64,000 nt of DNA, taken from assembly GCF_023898315.1 (NCBI RefSeq), contig NC_064616.1, positions 546,769,602 to 546,833,601 of the forward strand, written 5' to 3'. Each line of letters begins with the position of its first letter. Position 1 is the stretch's first letter. The notes under the pieces are model-generated. The model saw only the letters and a program-made list of their open reading frames with translations, had not been told where the DNA came from and made no database searches. This DNA is from Schistocerca nitens (Eukaryota > Arthropoda > Insecta > Orthoptera > Acrididae). This document shows, piece after piece, positions 11,140-22,450 of the stretch. Position numbers and translations under genes: made by a program.

Positions 11140-12430
11140 AAACATGCTACTTGTAGATACTACTGAATAAGAATTTGATTATGAACGTGTCTTCATAACC
11201 ATGTGTGCGGCGTTCGACTCTCAGTCAGCATAGACGTTTTCGTCGCCTTATTTCTAGTTAAAGGTGCGCACATCTCGCTAATGGTGGACCAACATTGGAC
11301 ATTTTTCGTCTGATCCTGGTTAGACAACGACGGCGGTAGGCGCCGGGTTTGAATCCCTGTCAGAAAATACAACTTTAGTCATCATTTAAGGTTCCAACCT
11401 CACTACTGGTGACAAACTGTGATATCTACATTCTGATTTTACGTACTTATTCAACAATCCGATAAGGTGAGGGTTCGCATCCTCTTCACCGGCATTACAT
11501 GATGGCATTTCAATTTTAAACACGTGCATCCTTTGTTCCTTGACAATGCAACAATATACAACGTCTTTCGTGGTTAATTACCAAGAAGGTAATTGTCATG
11601 TTAGGGTTCCTGGTTTCGTACAAACATTATCGTCATTTACGTTCAAGTTGAGAATTGATAACTGACTCTGGTGCAAACGATAATGTTTGACGTCTCTTTC
11701 TGCCTTGTGATCGAGTCCCGATTAGGCACAAAGCTTTGCTTGGTTAACAATCGCCTTACGTTCTGGGTTTGCATCCGGATCCAGCACGAAGACGTTGGTC
11801 ATGTCATAAAGTAAACTTTGTGTACAAGTAACTGTTGATGAGAATTGTGAACAATGATACTACATGTGATTCGCTGTTAATGTTGGGATTTCCGTAGAGT
11901 GCTTGCCGCCGTTAATCACGTTTTCTCTTAACCGTTTAGTATTACATAAAGTTGATGCGAAATTACTTCCCGTTGAACGCTGAACGACGTTCAGCATGTG
12001 TTGCGTAAGCGTTTTAGACAGCAAAGAACTTGTTTGCAATTGCGGTACAATTTTACAAATCCATATACTGTCTCAACTGTTTAAGAATTACTGAACGATT
12101 TATGTGAAAAAATTAGTTGTCCCAGAACGTTTGAAATGTCACTTATTGTAATTAAGTTTAGTTTACAAACGTTAAGGACCTTCTGATCTGTTCTGTACTA
12201 TCGTGGTGTTACTTACATCTGAACAGACTGTCATAAATACCGGTGTTCTCTAGTAGTCTCTAGTCTACCCATTGTGTATCTTACAACGACTGTACTATGG
12301 AGGGATGCGACGGTGTGTAACACAGATATGCTATGTTGGTTGCATACATTCTGGTGCAGCCTTCACGTCGGAATTCAGGCGTGACCCACTTTTGTTGCTG
12401 TCGAGTGTACATTGTCGCCACACTGCTCGT
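11140..12430 (+). repeat. Degenerate tandem repeat with tRNA B-box-like motifs (plus copy)
   Basis: B-box-like motifs recur at about 11343 (GGGTTTGAATCC), 11470 (GGGTTCGCATCC), 11603 and 11763 (GGGTTTGCATCC), that is at steps of about 127, 133 and 160 bases. The spacers are also alike (TCATTTA, then ACTGxTGGTG). The region aligns with the reverse complement of 4400-4579 plus 5758-7100. The similarity stops at about 12430. Confidence 0.6.
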
Positions 12431-12999
12431 TTTGTGAAAGCTGAACAGATTTCGCGACCACCTTGTTTTATGTCAGTGAATTCCTTTGGGAAGAAAGATA
12501 TCTCAGAATGTATTTAATAAGATGTTTGGGGTTTTCAGTTTGTGTATGTGTAATAAAAGCTGTAGTTACAATATTCTCCGGTCTTTCGAACGATATCCTA
12601 GTTTTCTAACTTTGTGTGCTGTTGAACGTTTTCAGTTTATCGCCGACATATGTTACTGTCACCCTTTCGCTTGGAAAATATTTCTTCATTAGTTTGTGAA
12701 GCACACAATAGTTCTTAGTTACGGCGCTCAGTTTTTTGCGAGTATGTTATCACTCTTTAAGATGGAAAAGAAAGCCTAATAATTTTGTCCACCGGTAAAA
12801 ATTGTTGCCTAATATGGACAGAAGTCGCACGTGGCCCAGTCATCTATTCGATCAAACCTCTACATTTCCAAGAAGGTCCCTTCCCTCTACTCAGACTGTT
12901 TACCAGAAACAAAGTTTTGCTTGAAGCAACATTCGCGATTTTCCTTTTCCGTTGAGACGGATTTTTGTTTTCTACTTAGAGACGTATATAATCTGCTAC
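12431..12999. other. No recognisable feature
   Basis: AT-rich sequence with short random frames only; no repeat or gene could be assigned. Confidence 0.4.
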
Positions 13000-13199
13000 C
13001 GCCACCCGGTGTGGCCCTGCGGTTCTAGGCACTTCAGTCTGAAACCGCGTGACCGCTACGGTCGTAGGTTCGAATCCTGCCTCGGGCATGGATGTGCGTG
13101 ATGTCCTTAGCTTAGTTAGGTTTAAGTAGTTCTAAGTCGCGGGGACTGATAACCTCAGATGTTAAGTCCCATAGTGCTCAGAGCAATTTGAACCATTAC
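13000..13199 (+). mobile_element. tRNA-derived SINE, common family
   Basis: Flanked by the 8-bp duplication TCTGCTAC (12992-12999 and 13200-13207). It has the B box GGTTCGAATCC, TGCCTCGGGCATGG, GGGGACTGATAACC and a CATAGTGCTCAGAGCAATTT end. A few substitutions (GGCACTTCAG) mark it as an older copy. Confidence 0.93.
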
Positions 13200-13207
13200 T
13201 CTGCTAC

Positions 13208-14850
13208 TTTGTATTCCATTTTGCTTATATCTCCTTCCATGTATGCTTCAGTTCGACATAGTTCCACTTATTTAATGACAAGATTTCTGAACAAATTTAA
13301 TGGTATCACCATGGAAACACGCCCTCTACAGTCGAACAAAGCTGTGGAGATGAGAATTTATTTTCACTGGTCATTCCATGGTCTACAACAATTTTCGAAT
13401 ACTGCTCGTAGCTTCACCAGTATGTGACTGTCGTGATGGAAGCAGGCGGAAGTGCTAATCGCAGACAAACGGTTCAGCCGCGGCTAGGGCCTCCATCTCG
13501 TTTAGCAATGTAATTAATCACTGATCGGGACATTTGCGTATTGACCGCTTACACTCTGATACTTCATTCTCTTAAAAAATTTAATGTAGTATATACATTC
13601 TTTGTAACTCTGCTTTGTCGTTCACACATGACGACTCAAAGACAGTACTTTGTTCAAAATCTGTATCGCGTATGTCCCTGTGACTTTCTCTGCTGAATCG
13701 GCAATTTAGTTCCATGAATTAAAAGAGATGAACTTTTCGGAGAGCAAGTATCTCTTAATATTCTTCACGGCATCACAGAAACTGCTATATGAAAACTCAT
13801 TTACGCGCGTGTATCAAGTACCTCGTCCGGTAATTTGCACAGCATCAACTTACTCAAATTTATGCAATAATGTTCCGTGTCCCGTCACGTTCTCTCTCTC
13901 TACAGTCACTGTCTTCCCTCTTCAAATTATTAGAACATTTTATGATTTGCGTGCGAGAAGTTTTCTGCAACACCTTCCTGCTTGTACAGCGAGGTAACAG
14001 CACACACCTTTGCACTGGTCGCAGGACGAAGGTAGTGCCCGGTACGGATGGTAATACTATTTTCTTAACTGATTAGTAGAAATTGATATACTTAGCTGTA
14101 AAATGATTGTAATAGGGTATCTACAATAAGAATAGATATGTGTGACAGCTTATGTGTTGTACTTTAAAAGAAGCAAGGAACTGGGGCTCTAGATATTGGC
14201 AGTATGTGTATTTGCAACTACAAATTATGACAAATTGAAAGTACCTAATAACTCACGTAACAAATTTAATAACACAGACATTTTTCATTAACAGACGACG
14301 CTTTGAATAAGCAGCCACTGGGCTCAAAGCACAATGTGCGTAGGCTCTAAATGAAGAAGTGTTTATGACCGAAGACTGCATATATTTATAACACACAGCC
14401 TGTAGGCAGTGTTTTGCATCCGTCTGCACTTGTTCTCCATATTATGTGTGTTGCGTCAATTCCAGTTTACAACGCGCGGCACCATCGATCGATGACTGAC
14501 GGTTGCCATGACAGTGACGTCATCTGTCGACGACCACTCCCGGGAATAGGGCAGCAGCCGATGGCAGGAGGTAGCGGACACAGCTGTCTCGCCTCGTGCA
14601 GAGCTCTTCTTGTTTACAGGTTTCCTCGTTGCGAGACTCTTTGCTGTACATGGTAGGGTTAAGTTAATATTGTGTGTCTGCATTTATTGCTTCCTCGTTT
14701 GCACTTAGAGCGGCAGATAAATTCCTTATAACCTGTGAAACTACTCATCATGGAATACCTCTGTTTCACTGTTTAATTATTAAAATAAGTATATTCAAGG
14801 TTTCTCTAACAAAACTGGCCGATTAATGTCGTAATGCTATTATATTCCTT
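13208..14850. other. Mostly unassigned; CRE-like site at 14515
   Basis: Short open frames on the plus strand (13188-13427, 13728-14076, 14414-14656) carry no family motif. Between about 14410 and 14680 the sequence is less AT-rich and richer in CpG than its surroundings, and holds a perfect TGACGTCA (14515-14522). That could mark a promoter or be chance. Confidence 0.3.
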
Positions 14851-14853
14851 GTG

Positions 14854-14902
14854 TTTGGCTCTGAGCACTATGGGTCTTAACTGCTGTGGTCATGAGTCTC
14901 CT
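14854..14902 (-). mobile_element. 3' fragment of the common SINE
   Basis: GGCTCTGAGCACTATGGG, then ATGAGTCTCCT, match the 3' body of the SINE in reverse orientation. The rest of the element is missing. Confidence 0.75.
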
Positions 14903-16200
14903 CGTGTTTTCCTGGTTAAATTTCTAGTTTCTCCATCCTCTATCAGCATTTCCTTCCACATCTGGAACACTGAATAGGCTATGAATTAAATAAAAGATTT
15001 GTGTATAATGTAAGTTACGTAATGCTGGGATAAAAGGAAAAGTTTAAAATGCAGTTTCGCGCTTGCAGTTGCCCCTATAACCTGCCTTACCTCATAAAAC
15101 TGACCTGGATATTAATGTCAGAACTTAAAGGACGTCAGCGGCGTACATTAATCGGTCTCTCAAGTCCTACATTTGTGTGTTCCCTTGACTCTCATACAGG
15201 CAGCAACAGTTGTGTGTGTGGTTGCAAAAAGCGTGTGTTTGTTAGATTATGAGACCCAATCTGTGCATCCCAGTGACAGACATTTTAATATTCCACAATC
15301 AGCGTTATCATATGGAAGAACTTCTTGTTAAGACTGCATGGGACATTGTACATGGATTACAGTCGGATTCCGTCTTCCACGCCTACAAATATATCAAAAA
15401 CTATAATAATAAGAACACGACGTAGAACTTCTCTTAATTTTCTGTGGGTGACAGATCACGTGATATTTTCTATTGGAGACATTACGTCGCAGAGTCTGAC
15501 TCCGTTACTCACACAGACGGTAATACACATTCTGAGGAGGGTAGTACCTGCTTGCCGAAGCCGGATGTCAAACTATAACTACAAAAATAGTTTTCCTCAA
15601 AAAAAAATATTTTCAGATGAGAAAATTGGCAGATATTTGCTCAAGAAGTCACAACACACTGAGCTGCGCTCTGGATGTACCAGAATGTATTACTGTGACG
15701 TATAACTTGATATTTAAATTGTACATCTGAAGTTGGTGTTAAGAGGACGTGAGAGCTTTTGGCAAAGGCGGACATTCCTTGACCATGGGTGAATGATGTA
15801 CATCGAACGACATTGGAGAAAGTAAAAGAACATAATACTACACTTGTGGATATCGTCCACAATAGAGAAAATTATCTTCTACCATTAAGGAAGTTGCAGA
15901 ACGCGAGAGTCGTAACCATGTTTTTGATTGATTGTGTGATAGCCATTTTTTCTGTTTTATTTTACATCTAAAGATAATCTAGTCGATGAAGGGACTGGTT
16001 AAGCGGGGAAACATCAAATGTTAAAATTTTATGCTGCCTCAAATTCTAGATTTCGTCACCTTGCGGAAACAAGTGTGCCTGAAGCCTGTAGTTGAACAAC
16101 ATTGGTATGAAAGTTCTGGTCATACATAAAATTAGTGAAATGATTTAAACATTCCACTCCACCTCCCATAGATCCTTCTGTTGTCGGAAAAGAAAACTGC
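14903..16200. other. No recognisable feature
   Basis: Short random-looking frames on both strands (largest 126 residues, plus, 15325-15705). Nothing in them resembles a known family. Confidence 0.35.
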
Positions 16201-16205
16201 CGACA

Positions 16206-16566
16206 GAAAGTACAAGTTTCATATCAGCGCACACTCCGCTGCAGAGTGAAAATCTCATTCTGGAAACATCCCCCAGGCTGTGGCTAAGCCATGTCTCCGC
16301 AATATCCTTTCTTTCAGGAGTGCTAGTTCTGCAAGGTTCGCAGGAGAGCTTCTGTAAAGTTTGGAAGGTAGGAGATGAGATACTGGCAGAAGTAAAGCTG
16401 TGAGACGCGGCGTGAGTCGTGCTTCGGTAGCTCAGTTGGTAGAGCACTTGCCCGCGAAAGGCAACGGTCCCGAGTTCGAGTCTCGGTCGGGCACACAGTT
16501 TTAATTTGCCAGGAAGTTTCATATCAGCGCACACTGCGCTGCAGAGTGAAAATCTCATTCCGGAAG
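16206..16566 (+). mobile_element. tRNA-like composite repeat, second copy
   Basis: Same family as 8290-8713 but arranged differently: a tail module (AGTTTCATATCAGCGCACAC ... GAGTGAAAATCTCATTC) at both ends in direct orientation. In the middle is one intact tRNA-like unit at 16432-16500 (TAGCTCAGTTGGTAGAGC, GAGTTCGAGTCTC) preceded by the same non-tRNA spacer. No second, inverted tRNA-like unit is present. Possible flanking AAGTTTCA repeats are too close to element sequence to call a target duplication. Confidence 0.75.
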
Positions 16567-17565
16567 TTTCAAATTCCTCATTTACAAATGTATTCACGAA
16601 TGAGGAGACTACCGTACCATGGTTTGACTGCCGCAAAGACTCACTCATTAGTGATATCGACAACAGCACCCTTGGTATTGAAAAACGATGAAAGAGATCA
16701 GGGAGTCAGGCCCAGAGGGAATACAAGCTACATTTTACATTGAATATGCCACTGCATTAGTTCCTTTCGTAGCTCAAACTAACAGATAATCGCTTTGGCA
16801 GTGAAAAGTGATATGTGACAGAACAGCACAAGTCGCTCTTTTTTTTAAAAAAAAATTACAGATCGGATGCATAGGATCGCAGACAGGTATCGCAAAAGTC
16901 AATCTTTTTCATGATCCAACAGCGTTTTGTCAGCTTAAAGATCACTGGCTTACTTGTCAAGCGTGCCACATCGTGTACATATGCGAAGGCGAAAGTCATG
17001 TAAAATCAGAATTAAAGAACGCAAATAAAAACCTTAGTATTAGACGGAAAGGTTATGCGGAAGGAAACTGTGTACAAGACTCTAGTTCGATTAACTGTAG
17101 AATATGATATCAGTGTGTGGAGTCCCTTCAAGTATGCGTGGCAACGGATATCTCGGAATTCAGAGATGCACTGCTAGTATGTACCTGTTGGGTACACTTA
17201 ACGAACTTGTATTCTAAGAGTGTGCGACCATTATGGTACCAACAACATGTCCGTCGCATTGGGGTCATATGAGGAGTGTAAGACTGATTTGGGGGCGTGC
17301 AGAGGAATTTAGACTATTTTTCCCTCTCTCAATACGCGAATGCAATAGGAAAATATTAATATGGCATACCTTCCGCCTTGCACTGTACAGCGGCTAGAGG
17401 AGTGTTTATGTACATGTAGCACGACAAGCATAGTTCTTCTACGACTTCGTTTCCCAAAAGAGGGAACCACAACTTTCGCTTTTTTTTTATCGTAACGTGA
17501 AACATAACAAAGATGTTCTTCTGTAGGAACTAGAGTTTACCCACTTCATTCATTTATCATTACAC
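16567..17565. other. No recognisable feature; expected Gypsy integrase not found
   Basis: This stretch lies downstream of the minus-strand Gypsy RNase H relic, where integrase would normally follow. No HHCC or DDE integrase motif could be read, so the element is probably truncated. A 99-residue plus-strand frame at 16808-17107 is unassigned. Confidence 0.35.
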
Positions 17566-17579
17566 TGTAATGCTACGAA

Positions 17580-18050
17580 TTTCCATGTCCGTGTCCTTAT
17601 ACTCCTACATTCCCTTAAACAGCTGTGGCACATCAGTTAATATCAAGTTAACTTTTGTTGACCTTTGTTGTTCCCAGTCACTGTCAACTTCAGACATCCT
17701 TCTAAGGGTGTCTGCCACTAAATTAGCCGTTTCGGAAACGCTGACGTCAACGAAATTAAATGCAAGTTTACGCGCTGCTAGTCTTGCAATGCATTCTCTT
17801 TTTCTTGAGCTGCCCAGGACCCAGCTGAATGTCTGATTGTTTGTCTAAACGTAAATGAGTGTGTGTTAAGTAATATAGAATATTTTCTAGTCCAAAGAGG
17901 ACTGCTATCGCTTCTACTTCGTGTACGGAATATTTCTTTTCAAGATCAATAAGGGCCCTCGACGCACAAGGTGTTGGTCGACGTTTCTTATCACTAACTT
18001 GCAGAAGCACTGCTCCAGTACCACCCATTGGACACACGTTTGCTAAATAA
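17580..18050 (-). pseudogene. Gypsy RNase H relic
   Basis: Minus-strand frame from 18037 gives GGTGAVLLQ and then CASRALIDLEKKYSVHEVEA, the RNase H strand-helix that carries a catalytic Glu. The expected first Asp (in a D-A-S context before GGTGAV) has been lost. About 60 codons on, in another frame, AARKLAFNFVDVSVSE and NLVADTLRRM match the conserved end of the domain before the pol linker. RNase H removes the RNA template during reverse transcription. Frame breaks make it inactive. Confidence 0.85.
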
Positions 18051-18275
18051 TTATTTTTTAATCACGTAGCATCATAATTTGTGCTGTACTCAGTGCTTCT
18101 TTGATGTCCTCGAATGCTGCGCTTTGCGCTTCCCTCCATTTTTATTTATTTATGTCCTCTCTTTCGGAGATCTTTCAATGGTGCAACTCTATTAGCACAA
18201 TCCAAAATAAATTTTGTTAAAAATGCGCTAGTCCCAAACATGCTACTACTTTGCAGTCTTAAGAGTTTTAAAGTG

Positions 18276-19010
18276 TTATATAGTCTTTATTCTTTCAGGG
18301 TCTATGATTACCCCTTCGGGAGTGATTATCTGGCCCAGCAATCGTACTGTGGAACAGGCTACTTGCAGTTTATCCGGTTCTACAGTTAGGCCAACTTGTA
18401 GTAAAGGCGGAAATAATTCTTTCACATCTAACATACTTGTCTTAGTATCCATTCTGTAGATCGCCACGTCATCTAAAAGATTATGTCCAAAATTAAATTT
18501 TATGTCATGGAATGTAAGATCCATCAACTGAGAAAGAACTGCACCTCCATTTGACAATCCAAACGGCAGTCGATTAAATTCATAGACGTTCCACTCCGTG
18601 CGAATGCAGCAAGATGTTTGGATTTCTCATTTAATGGAATTTGATTATACGTTGATTAAGGTGTAATGTTGTAAAATATTTGCCGGCCGCTGTGGACGAG
18701 TGGTTCTAGGCGCTTTAATCCGGAGCGGCGCTGCTGCTACGGTCGCAGGTTCGAATCCTGCCTAGGGCAGGGATGTGTGTACTGTCCTTAGGCTGGTCAG
18801 GTTTAAGTAGTTCTAAGTATAGGGGACTGATGATTTCAGATGATAAGTCCCATTGTGCTTAGAACCACTTGAACCATATTTTGTAAAATATTTAGCGGCT
18901 TTGAACCAGTCGAAGGTAATGTAAATCTGGAAGCGGAACTGAGCGGGCAATATTTTTCTATTTAATGCTCTATAATTACTACTGGCCCGCTTTCACCATT
19001 TTGTTTTGAT
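18276..19010 (-). pseudogene. Gypsy reverse transcriptase relic, split by a SINE
   Basis: The N-terminal part above the SINE reads RALNRKILPAQFRF and FDWFKAAKYFT. Below the SINE it resumes with the continuation of that strand. From 18557 the frame gives MSNGGAVLSQLMDLTFHDIK, then LLDDVAIY with both catalytic Asp present but Tyr/Phe replaced by Leu at the motif start. After that come VGLTVEPDKLQVACSTVRLL and GQIITPEGVIIDPERIKTI, the end of the RT connection. This is the polymerase that copied the element RNA. The SINE insertion and several stops inactivate it. Confidence 0.88.
18682..18880 (+). mobile_element. tRNA-derived SINE inserted in the Gypsy RT
   Basis: Perfect 13-bp target duplication TTGTAAAATATTT (18669-18681 and 18881-18893). 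It carries B box GGTTCGAATCC, CCTAGGGCAGGGATG (variant of GCCTCGGGCATGG) and GGGGACTGATGATTTC. It is antisense to the Gypsy element and younger than it. Confidence 0.95.
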
Positions 19011-19419
19011 GCTGCGTAATGTGACTTCAAAGGTCTTAATTCCTCTTTTTCTAACTTTTCAGATTAACTGTTTTAGTATTTTCATACGGAGCAGGATCAA
19101 TCGATAAGGTGATTACCGCTAAGGAATTTTGTCGGTGTATTCAGTGGTGAATTCAAGCAAGTATGTAACACCTTGTTTCGTTGTTGGTACGTCAGGAAAA
19201 TTTTGGCCTACTCATATTCGCATAACATTACATTTCACATACATCTGAAAGTGCTCAGATGGATCCGGTTTCTGTTGAGTTACACTGTCTACCTCTTTGT
19301 AATGTTTCCTTCTGTTATTCTGTTCTCCAACTCCTTCTTCTTGTTATATTAACAAAAGGTTAATTTTTAATGTGACGTAAACCGAAACCAGGATCCTTTA
19401 TTTGCCCAATTATGAATCA

Positions 19420-19710
19420 GACTTACTTTACCCATGAAATCAGATCCTAAAATACATGGAAAAGTAAGATCTTTTATGAGTCTCACCTTACTGTTCCGCT
19501 TTTACTGCCCTATCCTACTTTTTCCCGGTATATATTCAACTACTTCCATGCAAGTTTTATTAGCTCCGTATACTTTATAGTTTGCTTACTAACGGCAGAC
19601 CACTTTCACTGTGTACTATTTGTCTTAAACCATTGTTTATCCACGGGTGTTATCGTATTTCCTGTATAAATCAATGCACAAATAAGTTTTTCATTAATAT
19701 CGCAACATGC
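19420..19710 (-). pseudogene. Gypsy aspartic protease relic with active-site Asp lost
   Basis: The minus frame near 19700-19630 reads LICALIYTGNTITPVDKQW, which aligns with the retropepsin active-site pattern A-L-I-D-T-G. The catalytic Asp codon is replaced by TAT (Tyr) at 19666-19668. About 60 codons later CILGSDFMGKVSLIHNW matches the conserved ILG.DF segment near the C-terminal end of retropepsins. The enzyme would process the Gag-Pol polyprotein. Intervening stops confirm decay. Confidence 0.75.
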
Positions 19711-19839
19711 CAAAGGCAGATTTCGCCGTTCTCTGGTAGGAATTCCCCGTATAGTCATAACCTGAGGGAAACATTACATAATCTTATGAGCGGCCCTTTT
19801 TAAATACCGTCAATCAGTTTTACCTCTCATCTTACTGCG

Positions 19840-20890
19840 TCTGCATGTACGTTGCACATGTCCTCTTTATCCACACCCAACACTACACATTCTGTTTAAA
19901 CTCATTAGTATAATTACGTAGTTCTTGTTACGTAACACTATTACACCCTGGCGCTTTATAGCCTTATGTCCACAATGAAAACGATTCGCAGTGTTAGGAA
20001 TTCTATGTTACTTCTTGCTTTCTCGCTTCTTATCTAATTATGATGTGCGTTTGTCTTAGTAGGTCGTTAACTTACTGAAATGTCCTAGGTGTTGTACAAA
20101 AAACCAGTCTCCTATCTGGCGGTTTAGCCCCATCTGGTATGTGTTTTATTATGTCTCTACGTTTCTATGTCGAATAACCCTCTCGAAAATATCCCTTCGT
20201 AGCTCATCAGTACTCCGATTGTAATCTAACACTTCTAGTATCCATTTTCCCAAGGCTCCTCTCAGGTTAATCGCCAATATTTGTAACAGTTCCACTTGAG
20301 GTAAGCCCGTCACCCTTCCCTGCTCTTGGACATCTAATAATTTTAAAATTCAAATATAAAAGTTACGTAGTTGTGCGATAAGTCTTTACACCGTGGGATT
20401 TATTCTTGTGAAAGGTAAGGTAACCTTTCAAAAATAGTCAAAAGCTCCCATTGATATCTTGGTAACCTAGAGCTGTCCCATTCTCTGTTGCAATGGGCCG
20501 GTAACATCACCACTCCAATCAAATCAGCCAAACTGTCCTTATTATGTTTGAAACGAGCTAGCAATCACCTAAGTCGACCAGCAGTAGTTATCTATTCACG
20601 AAACAGCTCTTTCTGGATTTCAAACTCGCGAAGCACCGCGTTCACAGATTCGATGCGATGACGTACCTAGCTGTGGGGAACTTCAATAACGATCGGCTTT
20701 TTCCATAATTAGTCTTAATTGCTGTACCGATTCATTGACAGTTTCTTGTGAATTCATACCGCTTCTAATTTTGTACAAGAACTGACATCTCCTCACGCGT
20801 GTGGGGCCTCTCACTGTCGCCATAGTCAAACTGAAACAGAACAGTAAGCTGAGTAATAACTTGTTAGCCTGCACTACCAGACCCAATCTT
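19840..20890 (-). pseudogene. Gypsy gag relic with two decayed zinc knuckles
   Basis: From 20886 the minus strand shows RRCQFLYKIRSGMNSQETVN and ESVQQLRLIMEKADRY, a typical capsid-domain segment. Near 20250-20160, LRGALGKWILEVLD and DELRRDIFERV look like the gag end. At about 19990-19840 one frame gives FHCGHKAIKRQG and CSVGCG, a stop, then RGHVQRTC, the remains of two CCHC knuckles (the first has lost its first and last Cys). Gag packages the element RNA. It is heavily frameshifted. Confidence 0.7.
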
Positions 20891-20904
20891 TACGCACTGC
20901 TACC

Positions 20905-21415
20905 ATTTGGTACCAAGTGGGCAGTGGAGCGAGGAATAGGTCTCAAATGGCAGACCACCATTTTCAAATATTTATTAAAACTAAACATTAACAGCACCTC
21001 TCTAGGTTTTTAAATCCAAGCGGACGAAATAAAAAAAATTCCCTTAAAAGTAAAATTACTTCCAATTAGTAGAATTTGTAACCAAAATTTTAAAAAGTTA
21101 GAAAAACAATTTTCTCAAAAACTTGTTGTAAAAGTTCTAAATCTTATCCTACTCTGGTAAAGCTACTATTTTCTTTTTTTAATCTGAGGCTCATCATACA
21201 ATCAAACTCCATGAACAGTAAATAAATATTAAACAATAAATTTTAGGCACCATATACGCACCTTGAAGCAAGAAAATATTCAAAACTGACGACAGAATCA
21301 AATGCGATGACAGTAGTATAAACTGTTATAAAATGTTAGACTTTATTCTAGAAAGGTAATTTCCTGTGACCGAACCTCAGTCAGCACAATCAAGCGCTCC
21401 CAATCCGCTGCGTTC
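20905..21415. other. Unassigned; may hold the Gypsy 5' LTR region
   Basis: AT-rich, with several homopolymer A and T runs. Its position upstream of gag suggests LTR or leader sequence. I see no matching LTR at the other end of the element, so the call is open. Confidence 0.25.
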
Positions 21416-21663
21416 CTGGTGTAAGTAGGCTGTTTACGTTTTCTTATTGGTAATGCCACGTAGCGCTCTCTATGAAAATCATTGGCTGTGGGCAGTCTGT
21501 GGCTAGTTTGCATTGTTGTCTGCCATTATAGTGTTGGGCAGCTGGATGTGAACAGCGCGTAGCGTTGCGCAGTTGGAGGTGAGCCGCCAGCAGTGGTGGA
21601 TGTGGGGAGAGAGATGGCGGAGTTTTGAAATTTGTAAGACCGGATGTCATGAACTGCTATATA

Positions 21664-22450
21664 CGAGGGGCGTTCAGAAAGTAAGCTCCGATCGGTCGCG
21701 AAATGGAAACGACTATGAAAATCCGATAAAGCTTTACACAGATGTGTTGGGTAGTGTCTCTAGTATAACCCCAGTTAGCATCACGTCGCTCTTCTCATTT
21801 CTGAGCTCGCAGTGAGTGCGTAAAGATGTCTAGAAAATAGTGTCTGCCGCCAAGTACGAGGGCCTGGTGAGAAATTTCGCCTGAAGCTATGCAGCTAACA
21901 TTACAAAACTGTCGTGCTGTTTCTTCTTCAAGACAATTCTCAGCCGCATTCTGCAGGGGCAATGAAGATGCTCCTGCATCGTTTTCAAATGGAAATGTGA
22001 GATTACCCACAATACAGTCCGCAATTGTCTCCCCCTGAGTTTCATCTCTGGTCACATGAACCGCTGTCTTTGAAGACAACATTTTGACACAGACAACGAG
22101 GTGTAGGCCAGCGTGGAGAATTGGAGATTACCCACAATACAGTCCGCAATTGTCTCCCCCTGAGTTTCATCTCTGGTCACATGAACCGCTGTCTTTGAAG
22201 ACAACATTTTGACACAGACAACGAGGTGTAGGCCAGCGTGGAGAATTGGCGGAAAGCACTGGCAGCTGCCTTCTATGATGAGGCTATTGAAAAGTTGGTA
22301 CAACGCTATGACAAAAGTCTAAGTCAGAACGGCGACTACGTAGAGAAGTAGCTGAAAGGTGTAGCTAATTGTTACAAGTAAAACATTTCTGATGTTCACT
22401 GTGGTTTCAATTTGGCAATCAATCGGAGCTTACTTTCTGAACAGGCCTCG
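21664..22450 (+). mobile_element. mariner transposon, internally deleted, with 125-bp tandem duplication
   Basis: Ends CGAGGGGCGTTCAGAAAGTA and the inverted TACTTTCTGAACAGGCCTCG (about 28 bp inverted repeats), flanked by TA (21662-21663 and 22451-22452). Inside, a short N-terminal start MSRK followed by a stop is joined to the C-terminal third of a mariner transposase. A 125-bp segment is present twice in tandem (21999-22123 and 22124-22248). At 787 bp it is well below the usual ~1.3 kb and cannot make transposase. Confidence 0.93.
21825..22380 (+). pseudogene. mariner transposase remnant
   Basis: In the plus frame after about 21930 the sequence reads QDNSQPHSAGAMKMLLHRF (second catalytic Asp region), then YPQYSP.LSPPEFHLWSHE, the DD34D motif region with the usual third Asp (in Y-S-P-D-L) changed to Gln. 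After the tandem duplication come RGELAESTG and, in a shifted frame, YDEAIEKLVQRYDKSL.QNG, the typical C-terminus. The central catalytic third is deleted. It is inactive. Confidence 0.85.

Larger units (their letters stand above)
17570..20900 (-). mobile_element. Decayed Ty3/Gypsy-type LTR retrotransposon
   Basis: Going down the minus strand the order is gag (about 20890-19840), protease (19710-19420), reverse transcriptase (about 19010-18280) and RNase H (about 18050-17580), the standard Gypsy pol order. No integrase and no LTR pair could be recognised. Above gag, minus-strand AAATGGTAGCAGTGC (near 20905) could be a decayed primer binding site; this is weak. A SINE (18682-18880) interrupts the reverse transcriptase. 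Stops and frameshifts occur throughout, so it is an old, immobile copy. Confidence 0.85.

Noticed and set aside
8360-16500. tRNA genes suggested by A and B boxes in repeats
   Set aside because: All sit in repeats with SINE tails or target duplications, have abnormal anticodon loops and lack paired acceptor stems.
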